Shown here piece after piece: positions 43,546 to 52,600 of a DNA stretch of 64,000 bases. The notes below the pieces were generated by a model, which saw only the letters and a list, made by a program, of their open reading frames with translations, searched no databases and was not told the DNA's origin. This DNA is from Paracoccus albus (GTDB lineage Bacteria; Pseudomonadota; Alphaproteobacteria; Rhodobacterales; Rhodobacteraceae): NCBI RefSeq assembly GCF_027913035.1, contig NZ_CP115775.1, positions 186,001-250,000 of the forward strand, in the 5' to 3' direction. A program made the position numbers and the translations under genes. Numbering within the stretch: the first letter of the stretch is position 1; every line of letters starts with the position of its first letter.

Positions 43546-45131
43546 GCGACATTCTCAACTACATCTGGCTTGGTGTCGTTTCGGTCTTTCAAAGCCAACC
43601 GTTGTTCTCTTTGTTCGGCTTCGGCATCCCGGCGGCGCCGGCAATGCTGCTGGGCGGGCTGCTGACAGGTATCGCGGTTGGTGCCACGCCGGGCCTTGCC
43701 GGTCCGATGGCAATGGCGATCTCGCTGCCTATTCTGATTTCCGCCTTCGGTTTCACTCCCGATGCGCTTCTGCCGGTTTTCGGGTTTTTGATTGGCATCA
43801 TGAAGGGGGCAACGGTCGGCGGTGCCGTTCCCGCAATCTTGTTCAACATGCCAGGCACTCCGGACGCGTTGATGACCACACTGGATGGGCATCCAATGGC
43901 AAAATCGGGCCAACCCAAACGAGCTCTGCGCATAGCGCAGATATCTTCGGTGAGCGGGGATACGTTCTCGGACATCGTGCTTTTTGTTGGTGCACCCTTC
44001 CTTGCAGTTGCGGTCGAAGCCTATCTCGACCTGCCGGAGAAGACCGCCCTTTTGATCCTGTCGATTTCATTCATCGCGGCGGTCATGGGCAAATCCGTCG
44101 GCAAGGGCTTGCTGGCCGTCGCGATGGGGCTCGCCGTGGCCTATGTCGGAACAGGTCAGGCATTGAGCCCTCGGATGACCTTCGGGATTGACGCGCTGTC
44201 GAACGGCTTCCCGCTGGTCTCGACGATACTGGGCGTGCTGATCCTGGGCGAGATCTTCCGCTCGATAGAAGAACTGTGGCAGTCCGGTCGCAATGGCAGT
44301 GCCGACGACGACATCATTCATGATCCGCAGGCGGACGATCTGCAACCGGGCGATATTAAGCGGATAAGCCCGTCTATTGCTCGCTCAGCGGTTATCGGAA
44401 CCATCATCGGAGCCCTACCGGGAGTAGGTTCCACTCTGGCGGCGACGCTGGGATATAGCCTTGCAAAACGTCGGTATGATGGCAGACGTGGACCGGACGA
44501 TGTGGAATTCGGAAAGGGTGCGCCGGAAGGCATCGCGGCGACAGAATCCGCGAACTCTGCCGTCTCAGGCGCGAACCTCATTCCGGTTCTCTCCCTTGGC
44601 ATCCCGGGCAATGCGGCAGCCGTCTTCCTGATACTCGCCGCAAACAGCATTGGCGGCTTCAATCCGGGCCCTGCGGTGTTTCGCTTCACCACGCCCGAAA
44701 TCAACCCGGAACTGGTGATCGCATTCGGTATCTTCACCCTAATGGCGCTTGGGAATTTGCTGAACTGGACGATCGGCGGCTACTTTATGCGCTCGATGGG
44801 TGTTCTGGCGCGTATCCCGGGGCAGATATTGCTGCCGACCGTGCTGCTCATCACTCTCACGGCAATTTACGTGCAGGAAACCAGTTTGTTCGCGCTGTGG
44901 GTCACGTTCAGCTTCGGCGTTCTGGGCTATACGATGCGGCGTGTGGAGGTCCCCGTGCTGCCCTTCGTCATTGCCTTCATACTTGCTCGTCCTTTGGAAC
45001 AAACCGCGCGCGAAGCATTTGCTGCGACCGGCGGCGATCCATGGTTCCTGTTCAACAGCCTGACATCGGTATTGTTCATAATAGCGGCGATCGGTTCGGT
45101 GATATTCCTGAATAGGCGTTCAGGAAGTTGA
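43542..45131 (+). CDS. tctA: TTT large membrane subunit
   Basis: A 529-residue membrane protein with about twelve helices and the TctA duplicated motif. The first copy is GGLLTGIAVGATPGLAGPMAMAISLP and the second is GTIIGALPGVGSTLAATLGYSLAKR followed by GAPEGIAATESANSAVSGANLIPVLSLGIPG. It is complete and forms the transporter with TctB and TctC. Confidence 0.93.
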   Translation: MSDILNYIWLGVVSVFQSQPLFSLFGFGIPAAPAMLLGGLLTGIAVGATPGLAGPMAMAISLPILISAFGFTPDALLPVFGFLIGIMKGATVGGAVPAILFNMPGTPDALMTTLDGHPMAKSGQPKRALRIAQISSVSGDTFSDIVLFVGAPFLAVAVEAYLDLPEKTALLILSISFIAAVMGKSVGKGLLAVAMGLAVAYVGTGQALSPRMTFGIDALSNGFPLVSTILGVLILGEIFRSIEELWQSGRNGSADDDIIHDPQADDLQPGDIKRISPSIARSAVIGTIIGALPGVGSTLAATLGYSLAKRRYDGRRGPDDVEFGKGAPEGIAATESANSAVSGANLIPVLSLGIPGNAAAVFLILAANSIGGFNPGPAVFRFTTPEINPELVIAFGIFTLMALGNLLNWTIGGYFMRSMGVLARIPGQILLPTVLLITLTAIYVQETSLFALWVTFSFGVLGYTMRRVEVPVLPFVIAFILARPLEQTAREAFAATGGDPWFLFNSLTSVLFIIAAIGSVIFLNRRSGS

Positions 45132-45205
45132 GGCATCCGCGAATGTTCGAACTGCGCCTGGCCGAAACACAGTATGCCGGCCATAGGGTCAGGACTCTTT
45201 CTTGA

Positions 45206-45298
45206 TCATAGCCAGAAGATGACGGTCGCAGCGAGCAGGATGGCGGAAAAGAAGATCTCGGGACTTCGGTCGTATAGGGTGGCAACGCGGCGCCGGTC
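45206..45298 (-). pseudogene. IS5-type transposase C-terminal relic
   Basis: On the minus strand a short frame reads DRRRVATLYDRSPEIFFSAILLAATVIFWL and then stop. The order RR-ATRYD-...-FL-AI-LA--V-WL is the familiar last 30 residues of IS5-family DDE transposases. Nothing of the catalytic domain remains upstream, where the RibD-like gene ends within 10 nt. The 176-bp gap between tctA and the RibD-like gene contains only this relic. Confidence 0.6.
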
Positions 45299-45307
45299 AG
45301 AGTCGGA

Positions 45308-46039
45308 TTATGCCTTTGATGGCGGGTTTGCTGCCTGAGACAGCAACCTGTGTCGCAACCAAACAACGCCACCTTCCAGCGTCTCCGCTGAAATAAGTTC
45401 CATTGCCTGACCTTGTGCCGGAGGATCATTCTCTGATGCAGAGTGCTCGTAGATCGACGGCATCCCAGCCAGGCCATCAATGGCTGGCATGACAAGTGTG
45501 CTGGTTTCATCGATAAGGCGTTGCGCCAGGAATGCACCGTTCAATCGAGCTCCACCCTCAAGCAACAGCGTCCTCGCTCCAAAATGGTCGCCAAGCCTGT
45601 CCAGCACGGACGCAATATCTCTTCCATCCGGTCCGGCAAACAGACCGCTGGCACCGATCGACTGGACATGATCGACATGAGCCTGCGGGACTTGGGTGGA
45701 AAAGACGAAGACCAGATGATCCTCCATAGTGTTCTTCTCGAAAAACAGGCGCCCTGACGGGTCAAAAAGCACGCCCAGTTTTTGCCCGTGGCGGTCGCCG
45801 ATGACATCCTGACGCTCTGTCGGTGCTTCCAGAGCGTGATCCGTCAGGGACACCGCATACCGTTCCAGTGTCTTGCGTCCCGCGATCCAGCCATCATGCG
45901 GCAACCGCGCCTCGGCTTCCTCGTATCTCGCCCATAGGAACGCGTTGTAGTCGGTGACCCCGGCCGGTGGTTCGAACCGATCCGTCAGCAAACGTCCGTC
46001 GATTGAAGTTATCATGTGGCAGATGATTTTCGGCCGCAT
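45308..46039 (-). CDS. RibD C-terminal-type reductase (dihydrofolate reductase fold)
   Basis: A 243-residue protein starting MRPKIICHMITSIDGRLLTDRF, with the RibD_C/DHFR-like NADPH-binding core (GWIAGRKTLERYAVSL, GARTLLLEGGARLNGAFLAQRLIDE). The deaminase half of RibD is absent. Stand-alone proteins of this type act as pyrimidine or pterin-like reductases, and many have no assigned substrate. GGAG lies 6 nt upstream of the start. It is divergent from the LysR gene, with 140 bp between starts. Confidence 0.85.
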   Translation of the reverse strand: MRPKIICHMITSIDGRLLTDRFEPPAGVTDYNAFLWARYEEAEARLPHDGWIAGRKTLERYAVSLTDHALEAPTERQDVIGDRHGQKLGVLFDPSGRLFFEKNTMEDHLVFVFSTQVPQAHVDHVQSIGASGLFAGPDGRDIASVLDRLGDHFGARTLLLEGGARLNGAFLAQRLIDETSTLVMPAIDGLAGMPSIYEHSASENDPPAQGQAMELISAETLEGGVVWLRHRLLSQAANPPSKA

Positions 46040-46179
46040 CCTGTTCTCCGTCGTCAGTTTCGATGCAGCATATCCACCACGCTATTGACGCGGTAGCCGT
46101 TGGCCCTTGCTAGGATAAATGACCCCATGTCATAGATTAGCGACATCATCTCAACGCCTGGCAGAAATCCGATGGCGAC

Positions 46180-47073
46180 ATGCTTAAAGAAAACATCACC
46201 GACATCATGGCCTTTGTCGCTGTCGCGCGTGAGGGAAGCTTCACGCGTGCTGCTGCGCAACTGGGCCTGTCGCAATCGGCACTCAGCCACAATGTGCGGC
46301 GGCTGGAGGAGCGCCTGAACATTCGGCTGCTGTCGCGGACGACGCGCAAAGTCTCGCCCACATCGGCCGGACGGCGCTTGCTGGAAGAGATGGGGCCGAA
46401 CCTGGCCGAGATGGAGCTGTCGCTGAACCGGCTGCTCGAACAACGTGACCGGCCCGCAGGGAACTTCAGGATCACCGCGACGGATTATGCGATTGACGCA
46501 GTGATCTGGCCCCGCCTGAAGCACCTGTTGCATGACTATCCCGATATCAAGGTTGAGCTTCAGAACGATTACGCGCTGGCCGATCTGGTGTCGGGCGAGT
46601 TCGATGCCGGCGTGCGCATGGGCGAAAGCGTCTCAGAGGGAATGATCGCAGTGCGCATCGGACCTGATTTCGCGATGAGGGCGGTGGCCACACCAGATTA
46701 TTTTGAGAAACATGGCCGCCCGATAACGCCGGACGATTTAACGGGGCATAATTGCATCAACCTGCGACTTCCGACCCATGGTGGGCTTTACCCATGGGAA
46801 TTCGAGAAGGACGGGCGTGAGGTCAATGTGCGCGTTTCGGGCCAATGGACGTTCAACCAGATCAAAGCGGTCTACGATGCCGCACTTGAGGGCTACGGGG
46901 TCGCCTATGTGCCTGATGGCCTCGCGGCTGAAGCTATGGACACTGGACGACTGGAAGCGGTTCTTGTGGATTGGTCGCCACCCTTTCCCGGATATCATCT
47001 TTACTATCCCAGTCGCAGACAGGCCTCACCCGCGTTCTCGCTGATCATCGATGCCCTCAGGTATCGGCAATGA
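46180..47073 (+). CDS. LysR-family regulator
   Basis: A 297-residue LTTR. The N-terminal helix-turn-helix is MAFVAVAREGSFTRAAAQLGLSQSALSHNVRRLEERLNIRLLSRTTRKVSPTSAG, and the effector domain has the layout of the aromatic/xenobiotic-responsive group (FRITATDYAIDAVIWPRL, GEFDAGVRMGESVSEGMIAVRIGP, EGYGVAYVPDGLAAEAM). It reads toward the P460 operon and is divergent from the RibD-like gene. Dyads with an LTTR T-N11-A core lie downstream at 47080-47094, and a looser one lies at 46127-46146. It probably controls both units. Confidence 0.93.
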   Translation: MLKENITDIMAFVAVAREGSFTRAAAQLGLSQSALSHNVRRLEERLNIRLLSRTTRKVSPTSAGRRLLEEMGPNLAEMELSLNRLLEQRDRPAGNFRITATDYAIDAVIWPRLKHLLHDYPDIKVELQNDYALADLVSGEFDAGVRMGESVSEGMIAVRIGPDFAMRAVATPDYFEKHGRPITPDDLTGHNCINLRLPTHGGLYPWEFEKDGREVNVRVSGQWTFNQIKAVYDAALEGYGVAYVPDGLAAEAMDTGRLEAVLVDWSPPFPGYHLYYPSRRQASPAFSLIIDALRYRQ

Positions 47074-47079
47074 TCCGTG

Positions 47080-47094
47080 ATGACATGATGTCAT
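47080..47094. promoter_or_regulatory. Candidate LysR binding site
   Basis: ATGACATGATGTCAT is a perfect 7-bp inverted repeat around one base and contains T-N11-A (T47081 to A47093), the LysR consensus. It lies 80 bp before the first gene of the exported-protein operon. A related ATGTC/GACAT pair lies at 46127-46131 and 46142-46146 in the divergent spacer upstream of the regulator gene. Confidence 0.5.
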
Positions 47095-47174
47095 ATAAGA
47101 ACTGAATCTTTTCACTCTAATTTCTGAACCGGCCGCGCCTTAGCTTGTCTTCCAACGAACACGGGAGATAGCAG

Positions 47175-47612
47175 ATGCGCTTTCAAATTTTTGCAACGCT
47201 TGGCCTTTGCCTGACCGCACAAATCGCTTCGGCCCAGGACAACAGCTCCATCCAACTACCCCCTGAGGGCGCGCGGGGTGAGCAATATACCACCGTAACG
47301 CGCGGCGGGATCACCGAGCATATCTTCACCTCGGATGAAGCCATTGCTGCGGCGCGCGATGGTGAACCGTTCCCCAATGGCACGGTGATCACGATGGATG
47401 ATTACCGCGATGGCGCACTTCACCGCATCCTAGTCATGGAAAAACGCGGCGAATGGGAAGGCGGCACAGCGGGAGCATGGCGTTTCCGGGAGTTCGCGCC
47501 GGATGGAAGCCCGAACCTGTCCGAAAACGGCGGGCGCTGCGCGTCCTGCCACGCCGGGCGGGCGGCTGACGATTACGTCTTCACCCGTGACCGGATGTCC
47601 GGCGCGAACTGA
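47175..47612 (+). CDS. Exported haem protein, cytochrome P460-like
   Basis: A 145-residue protein with signal peptide MRFQIFATLGLCLTAQIASA and a single c-type haem motif CASCH (122-126) near the C-terminus. The preceding domain, with GTVITMDDYRDGALHRILVMEKRGEW and TAGAWRFREFAPDGSPN, has the cytochrome P460 pattern. Family members include hydroxylamine- and NO-metabolising enzymes; the P460 cross-linking lysine cannot be verified by eye. It is the first gene of an eight-gene plus-strand run. Confidence 0.8.
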   Translation: MRFQIFATLGLCLTAQIASAQDNSSIQLPPEGARGEQYTTVTRGGITEHIFTSDEAIAAARDGEPFPNGTVITMDDYRDGALHRILVMEKRGEWEGGTAGAWRFREFAPDGSPNLSENGGRCASCHAGRAADDYVFTRDRMSGAN

Positions 47613-47657
47613 TCGCGATGGCTGAAACAAGACCAATTTACAGAAATGAGGAAACCA

Positions 47658-48740
47658 ATGTCCGAAGTTATCAACAAAATCGGCATAGCTGACCGTCAAT
47701 CGCCATCCCGCCGGGCTGTTCTGGCCGGCGGCACGGCACTGGCAGCCACTGCCTGGGCAAGTGGGGTCGGCATCGCGCGTGCGACCGGGCCTGATCTGTC
47801 GCGTGGCGCTGACAATTTCTATCAAAGCGACGAGGTGATCGCCGAGAATGTTCGGTTTACCAACACCTACGGCATGGAGGTCGTCGGAACCCTGTTCACG
47901 CCCCGTCAGATGGACAGTGGCAGGCGCTACCCTGCGCTTGTCGTTGGCCACCCCTATGGCGCGGTCCGGCAGCAGGCGGCGAATCTTTACGCCACCAAGA
48001 TGGCGGAACAGGGCTTTGTCGCCTTGTCTTTCGACCAGTCCTTCTGGGGTGAAAGCGCAGGCACGCCCCGTGGCGCGGTGCTGCCAGATGTCTATGTCGA
48101 GAACTTCAGCGCCGCCGTGGATTACCTTGGCACCCGTGACTTCGTCTCGCGAGAGAATATCGGTGTTATCGGGATTTGCGCCAGCGGCGGTTTCTCAATC
48201 GCCGCAACCAAGATCGACCCGCGCATCAAGGCCCTGGCCACCGTCAGCATGTATGACATGGGCGAATATTATCGCACCGGCATTCAGGGCGAACGCGCCA
48301 TAGAGACGCGGAACAGCGACTTGCAGATCGCGGCCGAAAACCGCTTTACTGCCTTCGAAACAGGTGAGCCGATCTACGGCCCCGGCCAGAACGACCCCGT
48401 GTTTCTGGAAGCCGCGGAATCCAACGATTTCTACCAGACCGAGCGCGGCCGGGTCCCTTCCAATGATCGCCGCACGACGCCCGCGACCTATGCGAAGTTC
48501 ATGAACTTCCATCCGTTCATCGACATCGAATCCATCTCGCCGCGACCGATCCTGTTCGTTGTCGGCGAAATCGCCCCGTCGCGCACCTACACCGACCGGG
48601 CCTTTGAGATGGCATCGCAGCCGAAGGAACTGGTCGTCGTCGAAGGCGCGAACCGCATCGACCTTTATGACCGCACAGAGGTGATCCCGTGGGATCGCCT
48701 GACCACATTCTTTGGCGAGCATCTGAACGGCGCTGCCTGA
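47658..48740 (+). CDS. Tat-exported alpha/beta hydrolase
   Basis: A 360-residue protein. A twin-arginine signal SRRAVLAGGTALAATAWASGVGIARA is followed by an alpha/beta hydrolase of the YcjY/dienelactone-hydrolase-like type: PALVVGHPYGAVRQQAANLYATKMAEQGF, and nucleophile elbow NIGVIGICASGGFSIA with cysteine in the G-x-C-x-G position. The acid and histidine are less clear; the final ANRIDLYDRTEVIPWDRL replaces the usual G-H-Y-Y. AGGAAA before the ATG at 47658 decides the start. It is probably a periplasmic esterase or lactonase. Confidence 0.78.
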   Translation: MSEVINKIGIADRQSPSRRAVLAGGTALAATAWASGVGIARATGPDLSRGADNFYQSDEVIAENVRFTNTYGMEVVGTLFTPRQMDSGRRYPALVVGHPYGAVRQQAANLYATKMAEQGFVALSFDQSFWGESAGTPRGAVLPDVYVENFSAAVDYLGTRDFVSRENIGVIGICASGGFSIAATKIDPRIKALATVSMYDMGEYYRTGIQGERAIETRNSDLQIAAENRFTAFETGEPIYGPGQNDPVFLEAAESNDFYQTERGRVPSNDRRTTPATYAKFMNFHPFIDIESISPRPILFVVGEIAPSRTYTDRAFEMASQPKELVVVEGANRIDLYDRTEVIPWDRLTTFFGEHLNGAA

Positions 48741-48820
48741 CAACGCATCGATCGACGCCCGCGAACGCTGCCGAGCGCAACCGGGCGTTGGAGACAAAAC
48801 CAGCTTGAAAGGATGATCAA

Positions 48821-49573
48821 ATGAAAAAGACCATCGCAATCACTGCATTGAGTCTGTCCGTTGCAGGTGGAGCCCATGCGCAGCAGGTGCCGGACACCGT
48901 GGCGCAGGTCGCGCCCGCGCTTCAAAGCTATATGGCAAACGATCTCTATGGCCTTGTCTGGTCCGACGAGGCGCTGTCGCGTCGGGACCGGTCGCTTGTC
49001 ACCATCGCCGCCTTGGTGACGCGGCACGAGCCCGAAGACCTGCCCGCGCAGGTCGAAGCCGCACTGGATGCCGGGCTGACCGGCGCGGAAATCTCGGAAG
49101 CGCTCTCGCATCTGGCATTCTATACCGGAATGGGCAATGCGACCGCAGCCGCGGCTGCTATCGCGCCAGTTTTCACCGCACGCGGCATCACCGCCGAGGA
49201 TCTGCCCGTCGCTGATCCAGAACTGCTGCCACTCGATGAAGAGGCCGACGACGCCCGCGCTGAACGCCTTCAGGGACTCTATGGCAATGTCAGCCAAGGC
49301 ACGCTGGACAATACGACGAACCTCCTGTTTCGCGATCTCTGGCTACGTCCGGCGCTGGCGCCGCGCGACCGCAGCCTTGTGACTGTCGCTGCGCTGATCG
49401 CCGCCGGACAGCCCGAGCAGATGACTTTCCATCTGAACCGCGCGATGGACAATGGCCTGACGCAGGAAGAAGCGGGCGCCGTCCTGTCCCATCTCGCTTT
49501 CTATACCGGCTGGCCCAAGGTCTTTTCGGCCCTGCCCGTCGCCAAAGATGTGTTCGAAGATCGCGCCGAGTGA
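48821..49573 (+). CDS. Exported double carboxymuconolactone-decarboxylase-domain protein
   Basis: A 250-residue protein with a signal peptide (MKKTIAITALSLSVAGGAHA) and two CMD modules. The first is LSRRDRSLVTIAALVTRHEPEDLPAQVEAALDAGLTGAEISEALSHLAFYTG and the second is APRDRSLVTVAALIAAGQPEQMTFHLNRAMDNGLTQEEAGAVLSHLAFYTGWP. The AhpD-type Cys-x-x-Cys is absent, so it is nearer to the decarboxylase or lactone-handling group. CMD proteins are normally cytoplasmic, so the signal peptide is notable. Confidence 0.85.
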   Translation: MKKTIAITALSLSVAGGAHAQQVPDTVAQVAPALQSYMANDLYGLVWSDEALSRRDRSLVTIAALVTRHEPEDLPAQVEAALDAGLTGAEISEALSHLAFYTGMGNATAAAAAIAPVFTARGITAEDLPVADPELLPLDEEADDARAERLQGLYGNVSQGTLDNTTNLLFRDLWLRPALAPRDRSLVTVAALIAAGQPEQMTFHLNRAMDNGLTQEEAGAVLSHLAFYTGWPKVFSALPVAKDVFEDRAE

Positions 49574-49610
49574 TCTGCGCCTCTTTTCCCAGTCAACGAA
49601 AGGAAAAACC

Positions 49611-50126
49611 ATGTTCAGAACGTTCCTGAAATCCGCCACCATTGCCTTCACGCTTGCCGGAACCGGCGTTGCTGTCGCGCCATTGGCTGCTCTGGCGCAT
49701 CACGGCTGGAGTTCGTTCGATACCAGCCGCGCCTATTACATTCAGGGGACCGTCACCGATGTCCGCTGGGGCAACCCGCATTCCGAGGTCACCATCACGG
49801 TAGACCGGACCGAACTGCCCGACGGCTTCCGCGACCGGCCGCTTCCGCAAGGGGCAAACGCACAAGAAGGCGCAGAGACAATGGCCTCGGCCCGTGCCTA
49901 CGAGGGCGAGCATGAAGAAATTCACCTCACGCTGGCCGGTCCCAGCTGGATGTCCCGCTGGGGGCTGGATCGTCCACTTGAAGCTGGCGAAACGATCGAA
50001 GTGTTGGGTTATCTCGGCTCTGCCGATTCCGATGACTTGCGACCGGTGATGTTCTGGCTGGAAGATGGACAAGGGGTCTGGCAACAGCTGACCGCCTTCC
50101 CGACCAGCCCCGAACCGGCGAACTGA
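49611..50126 (+). CDS. Exported DUF6152-type protein
   Basis: A 171-residue protein with a signal peptide ending ALA and then HHGWSSFDTSRAYYIQGTVTDVRWGNPHSEVTITV, the hallmark of DUF6152, a family of periplasmic beta-barrel-like proteins often found beside DUF6644 membrane proteins. The conserved HH right after signal cleavage suggests metal binding. The function is unknown. The ATG at 49611 has AGGAAAA upstream. Confidence 0.75.
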   Translation: MFRTFLKSATIAFTLAGTGVAVAPLAALAHHGWSSFDTSRAYYIQGTVTDVRWGNPHSEVTITVDRTELPDGFRDRPLPQGANAQEGAETMASARAYEGEHEEIHLTLAGPSWMSRWGLDRPLEAGETIEVLGYLGSADSDDLRPVMFWLEDGQGVWQQLTAFPTSPEPAN

Positions 50127-50136
50127 GGGCTGGCTG

Positions 50137-50643
50137 GTGACCATTCAGTCATCTCAGTGGTTCATGGACCTGCTGGCTGGGCTGGAACAGTCATCGCTCG
50201 GCGTCTGGGTTCGGTCCGCCCCACAGGCCTATCCCGTGCTGGAATGCATCCACATACTTGGGATTGCCCTGCTGGTCGGCTCCGCACTTGTGGTCGACCT
50301 GCGGCTTATGGGCCTTCGCGGGCGCGGCGTGCCAGTCACAACGGTGACCCGCAATCTGCTGCCTCTCAGCCATGTCGGCTTCGCCGCAGTGCTGATGAGT
50401 GGGGTGCTGATGTTCTTCGGCATCGCCCGCGCGGTCGGCTTCAGTGCGGCAGCTCCTTGGAAGCTGGGTCTGATCGCCCTCGCCGGGGTGAACATTCTGG
50501 TGTTCCACTTCGGCATCTATCGCTCGGTCTCGATCTGGGATCAGCAACCGACGCCGCCGATAGCTGCGCGTATTGCGGGCGGTGTGTCCGCGCTGAGCTG
50601 GATCGGCGTTCTCGTGGCCGGGCGCTACCTCGCCTACGTCTGA
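50137..50643 (+). CDS. DUF6644-type inner-membrane protein
   Basis: A 168-residue membrane protein with four helices (HILGIALLVGSALVVDLRLMGL, SHVGFAAVLMSGVLMFFGIA, WKLGLIALAGVNILVFHFG and a C-terminal SWIGVLVAGRYLAY). Conserved histidines in CIHILG, SHVGF and VFHFG could ligate haem or metal. It starts with GTG at 50137, 11 nt after the DUF6152 stop; ATG at 50164 is an alternative. The pairing with DUF6152 suggests a joint envelope function. Confidence 0.72.
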   Translation: MTIQSSQWFMDLLAGLEQSSLGVWVRSAPQAYPVLECIHILGIALLVGSALVVDLRLMGLRGRGVPVTTVTRNLLPLSHVGFAAVLMSGVLMFFGIARAVGFSAAAPWKLGLIALAGVNILVFHFGIYRSVSIWDQQPTPPIAARIAGGVSALSWIGVLVAGRYLAYV

Positions 50644-50666
50644 AAACACTCAATATGGAGAAGAAG

Positions 50667-51134
50667 ATGAAAAACCTTATCCTGATCGCAAGTCTTGCAA
50701 CTGCGGTTGCCAGTGCTGCCAGTGCCGTCGAGGTGAATTCGCCCGGCACGAACGAGGCACGGGTGATGTCGCAGGAGAACTTCACCGGCAATGCCGTCGC
50801 GGAATCCATGCTGCCCGCGAATGAGCAGAATACGCATAATACCGGGATCGTGACCTTTCCGCCCGGCTCGCGCACGGCATGGCATTCCCATCCGCGCGGC
50901 CAGACACTGATCGTCACCTCCGGCACCGGTTGGGTGCAGGAACGCGATGGTGAGCGTGTCGAGATCAGCGCCGGCGATACAGTCTGGTGCCCGCCGAATG
51001 TCGAACACTGGCATGGCGCGACCGACACATCGCTGATGCAGCACATCGCGCTGACATATTTCGAGGGCGACACCAATGTCACCTGGGGTGACCTCGTCTC
51101 TGACGAGGAATACGCAGCACCCACAACCGAATGA
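50667..51134 (+). CDS. Exported cupin-domain protein
   Basis: A 155-residue protein with a signal peptide (MKNLILIASLATAVASAASA) and one cupin. Motif 1 is GSRTAWHSHPRGQTLIVTSGTGWVQ and motif 2 is GDTVWCPPNVEHWHGA, giving three metal histidines. It resembles the (R)-mandelonitrile-lyase-like and quercetinase-like small cupins. GGAG 6 nt upstream decides for ATG 50667 over 50655. It is part of the LysR-linked operon. Confidence 0.85.
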   Translation: MKNLILIASLATAVASAASAVEVNSPGTNEARVMSQENFTGNAVAESMLPANEQNTHNTGIVTFPPGSRTAWHSHPRGQTLIVTSGTGWVQERDGERVEISAGDTVWCPPNVEHWHGATDTSLMQHIALTYFEGDTNVTWGDLVSDEEYAAPTTE

Positions 51135-51200
51135 TCGAGAGTCCACGCGGCCCGGAGCTTGCCCATTCCGGGCCGCAAAGCTCTCATTAAAGGCATTACC

Positions 51201-52580
51201 ATGAAAATGATTACAAACCCGGAAGGCAGCTCGTCTGCCAATGTCATCCTGATCTGCGTTGCTGCAGCGACCTCTCTGGCTTTGATTATCTTCTGCGCTC
51301 CTTTGACAACGGCATCGGCGACCGTCGCTTCCCTCGGTGGCAGCGTGGGATTGCAGGCCTGGGTGCTCAGTGCCATGCCGCTGGGTGCTGCAGCCGGGCT
51401 TTTGTGCGCAGGCGCCATGGGCGATGCGCTGGGACGGCGGAATGTCTTTGTCGCTGGCCTATGGCTGACCGCGCTTGCATCGCTTGTAACAACCCTCGCG
51501 AACTCCGGCGTTGTGTTCGTCGCCGGTCGCATCGGTCAGGGGCTGGGATGCGCGGCCATTCTGGCATGTGGTCTGGGGTTGATTGGACAAGCATTCAAGG
51601 GTGAAGATCGTATCCGGGCATCGCGCATCTGGGCTGCATCGTTGGGGCTGGGCGTCGCGGTTGGTCCGATCATCTGCTCGCTTCTGCTCAGCTTCAGCGG
51701 ATGGCGGCTGTCCTATGCCCTTATCAGTTTTGCTGCCGTGTTCCTTGCGCTGGGCGCACAATACGCTCTGCCGCGAGCATCGGGAAATCAAGGGCGGATC
51801 GATTATCTGGGTGCCGCTTTCATTATGATCGGCCTCGTGCTGTTTCTCGCAGCTCTGATCCAGATGCGCAGCGGCTTGACGGTTTCGGTCGGTGGGCTCG
51901 CCATCGTCGGCACGGCTTTTCTGGTGGCCTTCCTGTGGCAGCAGCGGCGTGCAAAAAACCCCATTCTGACACTCGATTTGTTCAGGAACCGGGATTTCGT
52001 TGTCGCAACCACCGGCGCCTTCGCATCCGGCGCTGGCGTATTGGCGATCATGGCATCTGTGCCTGTGATCCTCCAGCAGGGCTATCACCTCAACCCAATC
52101 GCCGCGAGCCTGGTGATCCTGGCATGGTCGGGCCTGACCGCCGTCACTGCACTCTCCGCGGGTGCCTTGACCCGAGGTTTGTCGCCGAGAGCCGTGCTGA
52201 TCGGGTCGCTCGCCGGCTGCGCAGTCGGTCAGGCGATGCTGCTGTTTCTGCAAGAAGGCAGCGTTTGGGAACTCGCGCTGCCCGGTCTGATTGTCGCTGG
52301 CATCTCAAATGGCGTGCTGAACGCGGCTCTGGGGCATCAGGCGGTAGAAAGTGTGCCGGATGAGCGCGCGGCCATGGGATCGGGCGCCAACAATACCGCC
52401 CGCTATCTGGGATCCGCTATCGGCTTTGCGGTCATAGCGCTGCTTGTCGCGCATGGCTTTTCCCAGCAAGATCTGTTCCTGGGATGGTCTGAGGCAGTGC
52501 TGGCGAGCGTCGCATTTTCGATGGTGGGGTTGCTGGTCGTGATATTCGCGAAGACGCCAGGCCCAGGCGCGGCCAGCTAA
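51201..52580 (+). CDS. MFS multidrug-type exporter (DHA2)
   Basis: A 459-residue transporter with 14 predicted helices. Loop 2-3 motif A is GAMGDALGRRNVFVAGL, and helix 5 motif C is WAASLGLGVAVGPIICSLLLSFSGWRLSY, marking an antiporter of the EmrB/QacA (DHA2) group. Its place between the cupin and tautomerase genes suggests export of a substrate or product of this pathway. Confidence 0.9.
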   Translation: MKMITNPEGSSSANVILICVAAATSLALIIFCAPLTTASATVASLGGSVGLQAWVLSAMPLGAAAGLLCAGAMGDALGRRNVFVAGLWLTALASLVTTLANSGVVFVAGRIGQGLGCAAILACGLGLIGQAFKGEDRIRASRIWAASLGLGVAVGPIICSLLLSFSGWRLSYALISFAAVFLALGAQYALPRASGNQGRIDYLGAAFIMIGLVLFLAALIQMRSGLTVSVGGLAIVGTAFLVAFLWQQRRAKNPILTLDLFRNRDFVVATTGAFASGAGVLAIMASVPVILQQGYHLNPIAASLVILAWSGLTAVTALSAGALTRGLSPRAVLIGSLAGCAVGQAMLLFLQEGSVWELALPGLIVAGISNGVLNAALGHQAVESVPDERAAMGSGANNTARYLGSAIGFAVIALLVAHGFSQQDLFLGWSEAVLASVAFSMVGLLVVIFAKTPGPGAAS

Positions 52581-52600
52581 CGCCAGAATAGGAGAGCGTA

